A DNA stretch of 64,000 nt from Pezizomycotina sp. ARF18 (GCA_002224055.1 AZLU01000132.1:1-64000); one strand, 5' to 3'; counted from the stretch's first letter, positions 47,170 through 59,130 are shown. The notes: generated by a model not told the origin, from the letters alone. Program-made: numbers and translations.

Positions 47170-49908
47170 TCAGGGTTGGACCTTGATGATCTTAGCAACG
47201 CTAGGAACGCCCGCGCTGGTCATGGCGAATAGATACCAGTAACCCGGAAGCATCTTTCCGGCATCTGTGGGTATGGTGATGGTCCACGAGGTTGGACCGC
47301 CAGTCGGGGAATTGAACGGGTAGCGGCGCTGGTCCGTGTTCACTGTGTGCGTGAAGCTACCCATCCTGACGAGGGAGAACGAAGTCACCGCGGGCGTCGA
47401 GCCCGTCGTGATGGTGATCGTGTTGCCAAGGTGCGGCGAGCTGTTGCTGACGGCGCTGATGGTTGGCCGCGTCGCCGCTGCGCCGCCGGTGGTGAAGAGG
47501 TATGGCGGCGAGAAGATTTGTCCGTCCATGTGGTTCGCAACGCAGCCATCGCCGCAAAGACCGCCGCCCCCGACGAACACGGTGGCGTCGGCCATGAGGA
47601 GACCGACGCCGTGGTAATTGCGAGGTACGACGCCGACGTTCATGGCTGTGAAGGTGTTCGACGTGGGGTCGTAGATTTCCGGGACCATGACGGACTGCTC
47701 GTCAGAGAACGCCAGGCCGAAAGATTGACCGCCGTAGATGAAGGTCTGTCCGTTAGGCAGGATCGTGGCCGATTGGTACATCCGGGGGTAGTTCATACCG
47801 GCTGTAATCGTAGTTGTGCTGACGGTTCCTGGTATGGTGGCGGGGATGGTAAGGATATTAGCCAGGTTCGTCGACCACTGGTTGATGTAGTCCGGGGAGC
47901 CGCCACGTGCAAGATTTTCCTCGCCGAGATGTCGTACATCACCGCGTTGCCGTTCATCGCGTCCGGGTCTGTGGAGCGAGCGCCCGCGGTCGTACGAGAT
48001 CCCGTGCCGGTGGTCCCGTACCAGTTCATGGCGTTACTCGGACCGGCTTGCAGGACGTACTGGTTGGACCATGCGAAGAGCCAAGCATGGTTATCCTGCC
48101 TGTAGATCCCATCCCAATCGTTGGTGAGCATCCACTTGGGGTCGCAGCCGGTGAGGTTCGTCCACGTGTTCGCGGTCGGGTCGTAAATTTCGCCGAATTT
48201 GTAGCCGAGGGCACCGCTCCAGGAGCCGCCGATGGTGAAGCTCCGCCGTTGGAGAGGGTCGTTTGCGATTGGTAGCCCCGGGGCATCTGCATGTCGGCGA
48301 GGCCCGTCCAGGAAGCCGTTCCCGCGTTATACGAGCTTGTTTTTTGAGCGTTGTCGCCGCCCGTGACGAGAACATTGCCGTTGAAATCCGTCGCTATTCC
48401 GGGGCAGAACATGTCGTGTCCGGTATTACTTACGAGCGCACTTGAAACGATACCCGTTGAAGGGTTATACGTACACGTGACCGTTTGACCTTTCGGAAGG
48501 GTGTTGAAGTCGTAATTGGTGTTAGAGGACCAGATGAGAAGGTTACCGTCGTACGTCGTGGCCGCAGCGACGGATATGCTGGGGAAGTTTATCGTCGGTC
48601 CCCACTTGCCAAGAGTGTTGGACGGTGCCGTCCAGCTGTACGTCGGGTTGATGAGGTTGATCTGGGACATGCTGGCCCATGGACCTCGGTTCCCGGCTTC
48701 CGAGAGGGGGATAAAGAGCCAGCACCGAGCGGTGACAGGCGTCCAGTACGCCCACTTGAGGGTAGCGTCGTCGGCCCAGCCTACCGTATTGTCCATTGCC
48801 ACCGTAGTCCAGCCGGTCCCGGCTTGATTGCACGGGTAATTCGTGTTGTATTGGATTTGGTACTTGCCGACGCGCCCGTTGGGTCCGACGATAACGCTCG
48901 GGGCCGGTAGGTCATCCCGCCCACGCTCTGCGCGGTGCCCATATCGATCATGTACCAGTGCGGGTACGCGGGGCTGTTGCCGGCGTCGTAGGCCGTGTGC
49001 CAAATATTAGTATACCAATCGTTGGAGATGGCGACGCTGGGGGCGCAATTATTGCACTGCGTAACCTCGTAGCTGTCGGCGCTGACGGTCCAGCCCGACC
49101 GGTCGTAGTACCTCGGCATCTGTAGGACGTTGAAGTCGAGGATGGAACTCCAGGGGCCGCGGTTACCGGCTTCGGTGTACATTGTTATGCGCACGTATTG
49201 TGCCGGTACCTGAGCGAACCAAGCGTTTTTGACATCTTGGTCGTCGGCCCAGGTTCCCCTCGCGACGAGGGTCCACGTTATTGCGTCAAGACTGACTTCG
49301 ACAATGTGCTGCCCGATGTTGCCGTTTTTCGAGCCGTCTTGCCTGGGCGTCACCGCGATACGCTGATAACGTAGGGCTGTTGCATGTTCACACTGAACCA
49401 GTGAGGCAACGGGCTCAGCACGGGGCTGAACTCGGTTTGCCAGCCGAGATTGTTGATAGCATTACTCGGGGGGTTTGTAGACTGAGAGCTATCGGCGTAA
49501 GCGGTCCAGCCCGTGCGATCAATCTTGATGGAACTGTAGGAGTTGGCGTCTTGAGATATGGGAGCACCACCCGCGACACGCTTTTTGAGCTTGAGCTCGT
49601 CTGGAGCGATATAATATATGGGAGCAGCGTCGGAACATTCCTTTTGAGCTTTCCGAAGTGCTTAGTCCGTTGAAGGGCTTCGCGTCCGGAACGAGATGGG
49701 CGATAGAGGGCGTCTGGGGATGGGTGATACCGGGAGCAGGGTTAGGAAACTTCCAAGTTACTTTTGCCCTGTGTGTATCCCAGCCTTCGGGGCTAGGTGT
49801 TGTAGCTCCTGTGACAGGTACTGCTGCAGCTGAAGGTGCGGTTGCCGGCGCAGATGAAGTCATAGCTCCGAAGAGCGCGACTGAGAGGAGGATGACTCTC
49901 CACCACAT
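47170..49908 (-). CDS. Galactose oxidase (AA5_2) with two F5/8 type C domains
   Basis: Starting at the second ATG (49906-49908) gives a signal peptide MWWRVILLSVALFGAMTSSA; an upstream ATG at 49935 adds nine residues. After a Pro/Thr linker come two discoidin-like (F5/8C, CBM32-type) domains, about residues 125-265 (RTGWTAYADSSQSTNPPSNA...EAGNRGPWSSILDFNVLQ) and 270-420 (RSGWTVSADSYEV...EAGNRGPWASMSQINLI). The catalytic Kelch barrel follows. All copper-radical residues are present: Cys in GHDMFCPG, Tyr in PRGYQSQ (thioether pair), the stacking Trp in GGSWSG, Tyr-His in RNYHG and His in THTVNTDQRR. The enzyme oxidises primary alcohols such as the C6-OH of galactose to aldehydes and makes H2O2, outside the cell. 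No intron is needed. Five or six frame changes occur, each explained by one lost G or C. Confidence 0.92.
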
Positions 49909-50117
49909 TGTTGAGATACCACTATGAGTGTCCATCTCAGGGGGAGAGGGGGGGAAAGTTATATCCTTATGATTTATATGTAACGATTGTACTTCGAAAA
50001 GAGGAGGAGAGGGATCAAATCGAGGGTAAGAATCGCTCGAGGCAGTTCACAAGCTTGAGCAACCCCTTGGACTCTGAGATATTGGCATGAGGGAGCCGTC
50101 CCTCGTATAAATACCTT

Positions 50118-50134
50118 TCCAGGTATATATAAAG
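50118..50134 (-). promoter_or_regulatory. TATA element upstream of galactose oxidase
   Basis: On the minus strand CTTTATATATACC lies about 215 bases before the proposed start codon; a second weaker TATTTATAC is at about 50104-50113. Confidence 0.45.
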
Positions 50135-52174
50135 AGCGAACTTGAACAGCAGTGGGAATAAGCTGACTGGCAAGGGAAACAATAGCTAGCTAGCTCCGGA
50201 GGATCATATGGAACGTTGGGTTGAGGATTTTTGCCGCAGGTTACTAAATGATCAGCTGAAAAGCGCAATGAGCCTAAAAAGGTCTGAATTTCAAAGCTAA
50301 CTTGCTCTTTCTCAAGCTCTCATCTGTTAAATCGTCATGAACGGAGGATAAGATGGCCGATGGGACTTCCAAAATCACACAAGATAACTTGATCACGGTA
50401 AGTGTATGTAGGATTCGGTACTTTGTGTTGCAAAATACGGCCGATGCCGCTTTGTGAGTCCAAGCGAAAACGAAACAGCAAAGAAATGAAAAAAAAAAAA
50501 AAAAAAAAAAAGGGGAAAAAAAAGATGCAAGATACTAAGGAAGTCTTGCTAGCTTTGAGCTTTGCATTTGGTACACAAGCCGAATTTTCCACGTCCGTGA
50601 TAGTTTGCCAAATCGTGATCGGATAATCGGGGAACGTGGGAGGCTGTCTCATGCCCTGGACTCTTTCAGAGGGTTTGACACACGCCAAAGAGGAAGCTTC
50701 AAAGGATTACGAACACACCTTTCCCGCTGCTGAAGAATTCCACACTACATCGGACAGTTCAGAGAAAATTCAAGAGGCAAAAAGCAAAACCACTTGAAGG
50801 GAAGTTCCATTGGGCTTTAGTGGTCACTCGCGCGCCTGCAGGAGTGGACGGGTCGATACGAGGTACCTACCGATATACAGGTCCAATCTAAGCTGTAGGT
50901 AAAGAGTCGAAAGATCAGATGAGAAAAAAAAATGCAAAATAATTCTCGGAAAAAAAGTAAATTAATAGCTAGATATTGAAGGAAGGAAGCAAGGAAGGAA
51001 GAAAAAATTAACTAAAAATATGAACGGAGACTCGGATAACATCTCCGCCTAATTCCCCCGGCGGGGTTGGGTTCATGGGTAAAGGCTTCTGAAGAAGTAA
51101 ATCTGGGAGAAGTGGGTCAGCGCCCGGGGGGGGGGGGGAAGAGAGATACGGAGAATAAAAGAGAAGGGCAATACGGTACCTGTTATGTACGAATGCCAAA
51201 TCCTTAGAAAAAGATGTCAATATGGTGAAATAGTTGCGGCAACACGGCATGTCTTATCGATGTGACTTTGTTGGTGTACGTTGGTGGCTTGCTAAATTGG
51301 TGGATGTTTAGTTAAACTTCCCTTGTGACGCGATGCAGGATCTGTATTGTATGACTGGTTCCCCCGCATTTACTCCAATTAGTAGTGCGTCAAGCAGTAC
51401 CTCCGAAGGAGAGATAGAAAGTCTCTCGCTTCCACTTCCTAACGTCGCTCTTCTTGCGCAATATTTGCATCTACGATGGTTTTCGTCAGAACAAGATTTC
51501 TGGAGTGTTTGCTATATTGGTGCCATTAATATACTTAATCTTAATCCTATTGGGATTTTTAGTGGAGACGCTGTGAATCTCTATAATATATTTCTCGAAA
51601 TTCTCCTATTATTATAACATAAGGCCTATAGCGCATATATAGGTAAGTAATTGTGGAGGCCGATCCACAACCTACTTGTGTAACACGTCCTTTAAAGTCT
51701 TCTCACAGGTATCGGAGCCAATCTGAGAGTGAAGGTGAAAAAGATGGATGAGAAACGCATGTAGTGGAACCAGCGAAAAACGTCCAACAAAATAAATAGG
51801 CTTTGGTCCAGTTCGCGAAGTCTCGCGCCCTCCAAAGAGCGGGGGCTTTTGCGTTAAAGAACGCCACGAACATGACCCGCTGACTTGGGGGCTTTGCCTT
51901 ATCCAACAACCAATAGCGGTCGAAGCGTTCGTATTCTACCTCGAAATCGACACTTGCGCATCATATTTCGGAATTTGGCACAGACTTTCTTCAACATTGA
52001 ATAAACGAAGACAAATAGTACTTTCGTTTTTTCTTTTAGTAGCCTTTTTTTTTTTTTTTTTTTTTTTTTTTGACAGCTGATGCCTGTGGGGCAGGAGGGC
52101 ACGATCCGATGATAAGACCGGATAAGAAAAGTAGCTGGGCATGATAAGAAAGTAGCTAGGCTTTAGAAGGCAGC
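50135..52174. other. Gene-poor stretch
   Basis: Short unconvincing frames only. It holds a run of 23 A (50489-50511), a run of 12 G (51126-51137) and a run of 27 T (52045-52071). An open frame at 51333-51617 (plus, 94 codons) is not recognised. Confidence 0.45.
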
Positions 52175-52650
52175 TCAAAGTATTGGATAAGACATGGTAA
52201 CCTTCAGTTTTTCTTCAGGGACGGGCCGTCGCTTTTGCTTGAGAATAACCAGGAGAACGGCTCGCGGCATCAGTTCGCTGAACTCCTCTATTGGTCTATA
52301 TGAGTTTTCTCGCAGTAAGTTTTGAGATACGGTGATAGGAAACACGGGATAAACACGCGGGTAGGAGACTCTGAGTCTGGAACTTGAGCCATACATAAGG
52401 GCGGGGAAAAGGATCCGATGATCTTTCCTTCGTAGAGCTTTCCTCCTCGGAGTTGCGGTTGCGGTTCCGGAGTCAAAGTTGCCATAGATGAAGCTAAGCT
52501 TTTGGACGGTAAGTACCAGCCGTGTAACAGAATGGCGATAAAGGTCATACAAGTCAGTGCCGCACTTGTCCTATGTTTTCCGCTTTTGACGCTGGGAATA
52601 CGTCTCTGTTCTGTATGAACTTTGCACCTTTTCGACGTTTTTTGTTTCAC
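52175..52650 (-). CDS. Candidate small membrane-anchored protein
   Basis: From 52650 the minus strand reads a basic start MKQKTSKRCKVHTEQRRIPS, then a single hydrophobic segment AALTCMTFIAILLHGWYL, then LTPEPQPQLRGGKLYEGKII and, after a frame change near 52290, EEFSELMPRAVLLVILKQKR and VPEEKLKVTMSYPIL-stop. The layout is that of a short type II anchor protein. No family recognised; moderate doubt that it is real. Confidence 0.35.
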
Positions 52651-53437
52651 TGTGGAAAAGACGAATGTCGAGCTAAAGACGAACTTCTAGATGGCAAAAA
52701 TATAAACATTCTCCACGGAGAAGTAGATTGGTAAAATAATGTTTGCGAAAGGATTCGTTAGGAAGGATTTCATTTTTCGCTAGTCGCCTACGAATCCACT
52801 GATTGGATTTTTTCTCGATTGATTGACTTTACAGAGTAACGTTAATGCTTGGTTGTTTTTTTACATTCTCCGAAGCGAACTGTCTTCGTGGATAATTACC
52901 TGCCTCTGGAGTCTGAAGTCTGGAGCCTGGACAATTCTGATTCCTCTTTGAGCCCGGGATATTCCATGTCTCCAGCGGACTGCTGTCATGGGTTTGATAT
53001 TCGCGTGTCCTTTCCCTAAAAAGATTCATTCACCTGTATTTCCGTGTTCACGCTAGCTTTAAGAAAAGGCAGGAACGGAGAATACCGTTTTTCCTGAATA
53101 CGAACTTCTGGGAGCTGATGGCGTATCCGATTCTTAGTGGCGACGTAAGGTATATCAAATTCCCACAGTGGAGTTTGGGTCAATACAGAATAGTGGTAGA
53201 GATGGTTTATATGGTCTGACTGTGGACTGGCTACAGCGCGAAGTCATCAGACTCATGGTAAATTGGAAAAAGAAATTAGAAGTTCAGGAGAAAACGTGCT
53301 GCGCAATGGAACTACCCGAGGAAAACGTAGAAGTAAATTCGCACACCTGAGATTCAACATTTTCAGACAATGACACAGGCTGCGATCTCCATCTAGGTGC
53401 TAGAATGGCGGACGATAAGTCAAATAATCTAAAACTT
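52651..53437. other. Intergenic region
   Basis: No gene recognised; an open frame at 53168-53350 (plus, 60 codons) is unconvincing. Confidence 0.4.
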
Positions 53438-53513
53438 TGGGTCCTGGTTGTTCCTTCAGTCACAGCAGCTGCGGTCCTATCTCCTGAAGCAGAAGTCGGG
53501 TTGCCACGACTCT
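53438..53513 (-). pseudogene. Relic of the tandem Cys/Trp-unit gene
   Basis: About 76 bases are similar (roughly four-fifths identical by eye) to 56238-56315, the last unit of the gene at 56179-56706, in the same orientation. Read on the minus strand it keeps FCFRR, DRSCCD and NNQDP, matching CCFRRWDRNCCDWRDNRDP, but the two Trp codons TGG have become TAG and TGA. Both are G-to-A changes as RIP would make. Sequence on either side shows no further similarity that I can see. Confidence 0.6.
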
Positions 53514-53605
53514 CTATCGAATTTATTCTTATTTATATTTCTAATGGAATTTGAAAATAATTAAAATATTAAATTTATTATTATTACTGTTATTTTCTTT
53601 GCTTG

Positions 53606-54177
53606 TTATATCAAGTTTAAATTTGAGTCCTGTTTAATTTTAAACTTTCGCGCATACCAGAGCACTAAACACCTGAGGTACCCATGAAAGTAGAGATAAC
53701 CAATAGGGTCCTCCGAACCCCCCGCCCTGTATAGATTATCTACGAACTCGACGGGCTCCTCCAAATCGCGCCTAATCTCCAAGAACTTCGCAATAACCTT
53801 CTTCGCGTTAACTTCGCCGAAGTCGTACAGGGTCCAACCGTTAAATAACGTTATCGAGGCCACCGCGGTCCATTCTTGCCCGTGCTGGATGCAGGCGCTC
53901 ATTTCGGTATTCGTTTCTGGAGACGCGAGCCTTACTTTCCACCATTCCGCGCTGAGGTCGTCCATGTTCTGCTGGGTCAGAGCGAAGGGGAGCCAATTCA
54001 AGCAGGCACGGCGGGGAAATTTGAAGTACTTGTCTGTACCTTCGACGAGCTGGGCGACCGGTGACGGCTCAGGGCACTTGGAACCATCGTCGCGGACAGT
54101 TAAGGTAGGACCTCCGAGGACGGGCGTAGATAGGCGGCAAAGGCGAGGGCGGAGGCAATCAATCTGCCGTATTGCAT
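53606..54177 (-). CDS. Secreted hypothetical protein with four Cys
   Basis: The preferred start, ATG at 54175-54177, gives a signal peptide MQYGRLIASALAFAAY; a longer frame from 54382 lacks one. After one frame change near 54140 the mature part reads STPVLGGPTLTVRDDGSKCP, VEGTDKYFKFPRRACLNWLP, MDDLSAEWWKVRLASPETN, MSACIQHGQEWTAVASITLF, WTLYDFGEVNAKKVIAKFLE and GYLYFHGYLRCLVLWYARKF. It is about 190 residues with four Cys that could form two disulfides. No family recognised. It forms a group of small secreted genes with the one at 56179. Confidence 0.62.
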
Positions 54178-54312
54178 TTTGGTGTAGAGGGTTCGATAGA
54201 GAGTTTTTTCTCCTAATATATTCTGTGATCTGATTAAGAAGGGAGTTTCTCACTTCTACATCAAAGAACCTGGAACGAGTGCGACAAGTTAAACAGAAAG
54301 ATGGCTGTTCAA

Positions 54313-54321
54313 TCGCACTTA
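54313..54321 (-). promoter_or_regulatory. TATA box of the 53606-54177 gene
   Basis: GTATATAAG on the minus strand, about 135 bases upstream of ATG 54177. It lies inside the longer open frame, which argues for the shorter start. Confidence 0.55.
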
Positions 54322-56178
54322 TATACGGTCCTGATACCTTGCTCTGGTTCGGGTACCTTGCTCTAGTCCGGCTACCCGACACTGATCCCGGTTCCTTGCT
54401 TGAACCCTGACACCTCTCTCGTCCGAGAGCCCTTTTCTCATACTAATCCTATGGTTCAGTTCGGTAGGTTCCGCGAACTACTGAAGGTAATACTGTGGGA
54501 TTAATGTAACAAAAAAGGGCAAGATGCGATCCATCCTAGGAGAGTAAGGAGCTCTTGGGAGCAGGGAAAGAATCGCTGGGCCATTGATCCACATGGGGCA
54601 GGGACAGGGGAAGTTACTAACGTTACAAGTGGCCCTGGACTAAGCGCGAAAAGAATTTTCGAGGAACTGTATGGTAGCATCGCTGCTTCTGGGGCTTCTC
54701 GGAACTTATCAAGGATGGATCGAAAAAGGCTCCGGGTATATCGATACGAGGTTTTCACTCCCGCGCATGCTGAACCGGTGCTTCGAGAAATTGCATGCTT
54801 TTGAGGAGAAAACAGAGTTTGGTTTTTCCACCGGCTTTGAACACGGCGGTTGGTATTAGTCTCGACCAGAACTCTCAGGTTTTTCCGGGAGAGTCTGAGC
54901 GAGACTAGTTGGTATAATATAGAGAGTCGAACCCAAACAGAAAAGCGTGATAAAGTCAGAGTCAGGTTCCTTGGTATACTAATAGCAAGCAAGGCTTGAC
55001 CTTTCTTTCATCAAAATCTCGCAAAAGTCAGATGCAGCCTATTATTATCGTTTGATTTATTTATAATGTTTGTTTCGTTTACAGTTAGCGAATTTGTTTC
55101 CTGTAACGTCGAGTATAATAGTATGCCTAGCTCTATCATCTTGGAGATATACGTGGATAGTGTTATTAACTTATTAAATTCTGGTTATATGTTAATGCCT
55201 ACTGCAGCCGGATATCGATACTCTTTCCAAGCTTCCTTTCGTTTTCTCTTTTATTCCTCTTACACGAATATCTGGTCTACTAAATGGTCTCAAATACCGT
55301 GGACTTCAGCGTCATAGCCCTTTTTGCTAGCTATTGGCATGACAAAGAGGCATGACAAATCTACAGGCATCGAGGTGATGCTTGTATAGCTGAGAAGGAA
55401 GGAAACTTCAGCTGGAGATGTTAAATTCTTAGCTGTAGATATCAAGAGATTACGACGACAAGGCTCTGCGAGCCGTCGAGGCAGATTGCATACATTATAT
55501 CGAGATGTAGCATCGTCAGTTTATATATATATAGCATCGTGTATTCCCTCAGTTAGAACAGTTAGTTCTGCATCAATTCCACAAGTTCGATCCCACCCTA
55601 CATTATTAGATATATCATAGATCTGCGCCAGCACTTTTTGAGGTTCTCGTGAACTCATCGAAATTACACGCGTAAAATTATACCATAAGTGACTGTAACT
55701 AAGCCCAAGGCCAAAGAAGGGATGAAAAATTGAAGAAGGGAGCCGGCAAGCATTTTTAGTATGGCCTGAGAACACGCACCCGTCCTGCTTTATTTTTCCC
55801 TATAAGCATGCTATATAAATTACCAAACTACAAACAGTGAACCAGCTTGAACGAGACTTTTGTGAACAGGAAATCATCCTTAGCTAATAGAAGGAGAAAC
55901 CCCTCATGTATTGCTCGCGCAGAGAATACCTGGTAAGGAGACAATCTTCGCTTGTTAATGTTGAGGACTAACTAACCGAGAGTGATTATGTTAATATATA
56001 AACGACTGGACGATACTACAAATTACAAACAGTATATAGGCCCTGCCTCGACAGGAGGTAGTGCCTTGTCAAGATCCTGTTATCTCGAATTCTCCGGGCG
56101 GATATGATGTTGAGATGTCGGCGTCACTCATCAAATTGCCGACGTGAAGTACAAATGCAGAATTTTCTGGTAGGCCTT
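54322..56178. other. Intergenic region with weak hairpin
   Basis: A 163-codon minus frame (54501-54992) lacks family features and a signal peptide and is probably chance. An imperfect two-part hairpin with arms TAGTCTCG/CGAGACTA (54857-54864, 54900-54907) and ACTCTC/GAGAGT inside is flanked by TTGGTAT copies. A minus frame at 55521-55775 is unrecognised. Confidence 0.4.
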
Positions 56179-56706
56179 TTAAGCAGAAGCCTTGGTCTCC
56201 TCCACCTTACCGCCGTGTCCACCCCACCTACACCTAGGGTCCCTGTTGTCCCTCCAGTCACAGCAGTTGCGATCCCATCTCCTGAAGCAGCAATCGCGGT
56301 CCCACGGTCCTCTGCAACCCCCAGCCTGCACTGAGGGTCCCTCGGGTGAGTATAGCAAAAGCAGCGCCATCGCGAGATCGCACTGTGGAGGCGCTTGCTG
56401 ACACCCACGTGCTCCCGGGTTATTCCAACAGTAGCACTGCCAGTCATTTGGTGGGCAAGATCTCTGGCGACAAGCTTGAGTCCCGGGTAATAGTAGCAAT
56501 AGCTTATCATTGAAAAAAAAAAAAGATAACGTTAGCATAGTACTGTTGAGATGCTCTGTGGCGGGCCAACTTGCCAGTTCCAGTATCTTAAATCACATGC
56601 TACTCCACCCCATTGGCGGGCGGCAAGGGATTGGGAGAGACGTCAATGGGCTTGCGGAGACGAGCGAGCACAGGAAGGCGATGGGGGCGAGGAGAGTGAG
56701 CTTCAT
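56179..56706 (-). CDS. Secreted protein of tandem Cys/Trp units
   Basis: ATG at 56704-56706 opens a signal peptide MKLTLLAPIAFLCSLVSASP. An intron (donor between about 56586 and 56610, branch TGCTAAC at 56528-56534, then a T-tract and acceptor GATAAG near 56503) joins to a mature part of about four tandem units: CRPPMGW.../CYCYYYPGTQAC (split by the intron), CPPNDWQCYCWNNPGARGC, CDLARWRCFCYTHPRDPQC and CFRRWDRNCCDWRDNRDPRC. The shared form is C-x(3-4)-W-x-(x)-C-[YFC]-C-x3-P/N-x3-x-C, about 19 residues. The protein ends in a Gly/Lys-rich tail GGHGGKVEETKASA. Three frame changes lie between units. I know no family with this unit. TATA box CTATAAAGG is at 56837-56845. A relic copy lies at 53438-53513. 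Confidence 0.68.
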
Positions 56707-56836
56707 GGCTGAGGTTTGTAGAGATGCCGGTCTAAGCAACGAGTGGAACTAGGAAAATGAGCCAATGATAGAAGTTTTGAGTGCGATGAGCTTGAAGGAC
56801 GAATGAGAATGATTATCCCCGAGGAGAAGTCTGGTG

Positions 56837-56845
56837 CCTTTATAG
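56837..56845 (-). promoter_or_regulatory. TATA box of the 56179-56706 gene
   Basis: CTATAAAGG on the minus strand, about 135 bases upstream of the start codon, the same spacing as for the 53606-54177 gene. Confidence 0.55.
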
Positions 56846-58089
56846 ACAATTCTCAGTGGCGTGCGTGAACTTGGAGCACACCGTTGGGGATTGTTCCGCT
56901 TTTTCATACATCATCGTTACGGTAGGCAGATTATTGAAATCTGGGCACAAAGGATTACCTACCGGATATAATATGAAAATGATGTTGGGATATTAAAACA
57001 GAACTCCGGGATTCGTTAGTTTTACGCGACCATCCTAGGCATAGCGCTGACAGCATGATAGTAAACGGAAGTTGACCAACTTCTACCTGAATATATCGCT
57101 CATGCTATCGGGCTTAAAACAGCCTAAGGATCTTTACATGGTGAAAATGCTCTTTGCTCCTTGCTTGTCCTGTATCATCTATCATACCGAGGATTACCGA
57201 CGAATCCTTGTTTGAACAGGGCAGAGTGCTCCAAGAGTATTAGGTTTCAAGAACACAGGCAGGGTTTCTCCAGAAATAACGGAATTTCGGGACATATTCT
57301 GCTGGATAACCAATGCTTTCATTCCGATGACGCCGTTGGCCCACTAGGATTGAAGCGACCATCCCTTAAGTCTCATACTGTGTTTTATTCCGGCCCAACC
57401 GTTATGTCTCTCGCATATTTCCGTTACTTTTCGCTAGTCTTAATTGCCGTTTTATAGCTGATAGTGGTAGGTGGGAATCGCTAAGGCCTGTCTGTCGACC
57501 AGGTCTTACCTGTCAAATACGAGCATCTAGGAATTATACAAGACAGTAATATGCGGCTTTTCTCGCCTCCGTTTCCACGGCCATCAGAAGATGGAAAGAG
57601 ATAAGAAGTGGTGGCCGGACAATGATAAGAGAATCGATTTCAGGAAGCTCCTTAGCGTCCTGATGCTGGTGATTATAATTTAAATGTCTTACATTGATCC
57701 TTTGGTAGCTATCAATATCGGCCCCGGCGCTTCTGCCCTGTAGATACTCAACAACATGATACTCTTAAGATCTAGTCAATTATTCCGTGAGTATATACTA
57801 GCCCACTCGTCAATAATCTTGCTCATCCTTCCTATATCTATTACCCGGACCAAGGGTGTTCTGTTTTCCTGACCAGTCCCGTGTATCTTAGACGCCTTTG
57901 GTGACATTCTAGAATCTCCAGTAACTCCTTTTTCCCATAATTTTTGAAACGCTTTAGCTCAGAATTTTTAGCAGGTTATTGGGCCTCATGATTCGAAATG
58001 ATTCTGTGGGCCTCATTCTTCAAACGATTTTGCGGACTATTTGTGAATTCCAGGGATTTGAACATTCTTCGGAGTTCGTATAGTGACCG
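56846..58089. other. Gene-poor stretch
   Basis: No supported gene. An open frame at 57161-57457 (plus, 98 codons) has no recognised motif. Confidence 0.4.
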
Positions 58090-59130
58090 TTAACGGGAGA
58101 GCAATCGGGGAGGGAAGCTTTCGATGGGAGTATAGATTCTACCAGGGGCGGGCCTAGTAAAGCCTGCCAATCCCTCATACTTTTCAGGATATCGATCTTC
58201 GGGCGAAAAAGATCCAGGCTCTTCGTGAACTTGTGGATAGGCTCTCTCTTCTCGCTCTAGATTGATTTAAATTGAGGTTTCTTTAACTTCTCCTGCTTGG
58301 GCTGCGGATATAGGTCGATCGCTCTTTCTTTGCTTTGGCTTTCACATGTTTAAGCATCCTTTTATGATCTTGTAAAATTTCGAATTTCTGGAGCACTGGT
58401 TCGACCACATCGTCTAAGCCTGGAGGCCCTGCTCGTAAATGTTTTCATTCCTTCTTGCGTTGTCCACCAATCTGCGTCTTATACCATAACGCCGTATGTC
58501 TGACTTCCATATTCAAGTAGGACAAATGATTGCTTTGAAGATAGACATTGAATTTATTTTCAGCGGCATCACTGGTAGGAAGGAGATAGCTCTCCGGGAG
58601 ACGAGTGAATTGAAACCCAGTTTCAGTAACAGCTCCTTGACAGGATCGAGCAGAAGATTCTCAGGGAAGTTGCCTGATTCGTGGTTTTCCAGTTTTTGTT
58701 CCCCTTGTCTCTCTTCCGCGAATTGCGAGGGCTCCCGGGCGGCGCTCTGTACCATCGCTCTCGACAAAGTGCGAGAACTGTGTATATCGGAATCACGAAG
58801 GCCGCGCAGTTGGATTTTGCGTCCCTCTTCTTGAGCTTGTTGCGTTACGCTTAATACCGATTCGCTTGACCTGGCCTGCACACGATTCCCTTCCTCGTCA
58901 TCTGTTCGCAGATTTAGACCTTTTCCGAATCGTAATTTCAGGCCCCGTCCTTCTGCTTTAGCCAGTTTCTCCTTATCTAAATTTCAGCCGCGCGTCTTTA
59001 CTCAGTTGTCTAAGCGCGGGCACAGGCTCGTCGCCGGCGGTTTCGAGAGCGTTTGTATCGAGTTTCGACTTGACGCTCTCGAGATGGCCCTGATGACATC
59101 CGAATGGACTGAGATCGTCAAAAAGATATA
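58090..59130 (-). pseudogene. Coding-like remnant, unrecognised hydrophilic protein
   Basis: The minus strand is protein-like over 1 kb in changing frames: LFDDLSPFGCHQGHLESVKS, TNALETAGDEPVPALRQLSK, EKLAKAEGRGLKLRFGKGLN, LSVTQQAQEEGRKIQLRGLR, SQFAEERQGEQKLENHESGN, LLLDPVKELLLKLGFNSLVS, DDVVEPVLQKFEILQDHKRM, EREERAYPQVHEEPGSFSPE and GFTRPAPGRIYTPIESFPPR before a stop at 58090. It is charged and Gln/Glu-rich, without signal peptide. No start codon was found and frame changes are frequent, so it is either a decayed gene or a multi-exon gene with consensus errors. No family recognised. Confidence 0.4.

Noticed and set aside
47347-48910. Long plus-strand frames (47347-48105, 48485-48910) opposite galactose ox
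   Set aside because: Reverse shadows of a gene with all catalytic motifs on the minus strand.
54178-54382. Longer start for the 53606-54177 gene
   Set aside because: The extension has no signal peptide and contains the TATA box; the ATG at 54175-54177 gives a clear signal peptide.
54501-54992. 163-codon uninterrupted minus-strand frame
   Set aside because: No signal peptide, no motif, Ser/Arg/Leu-rich composition of a chance frame, and it covers a two-part hairpin; a plus-strand frame overlaps it.
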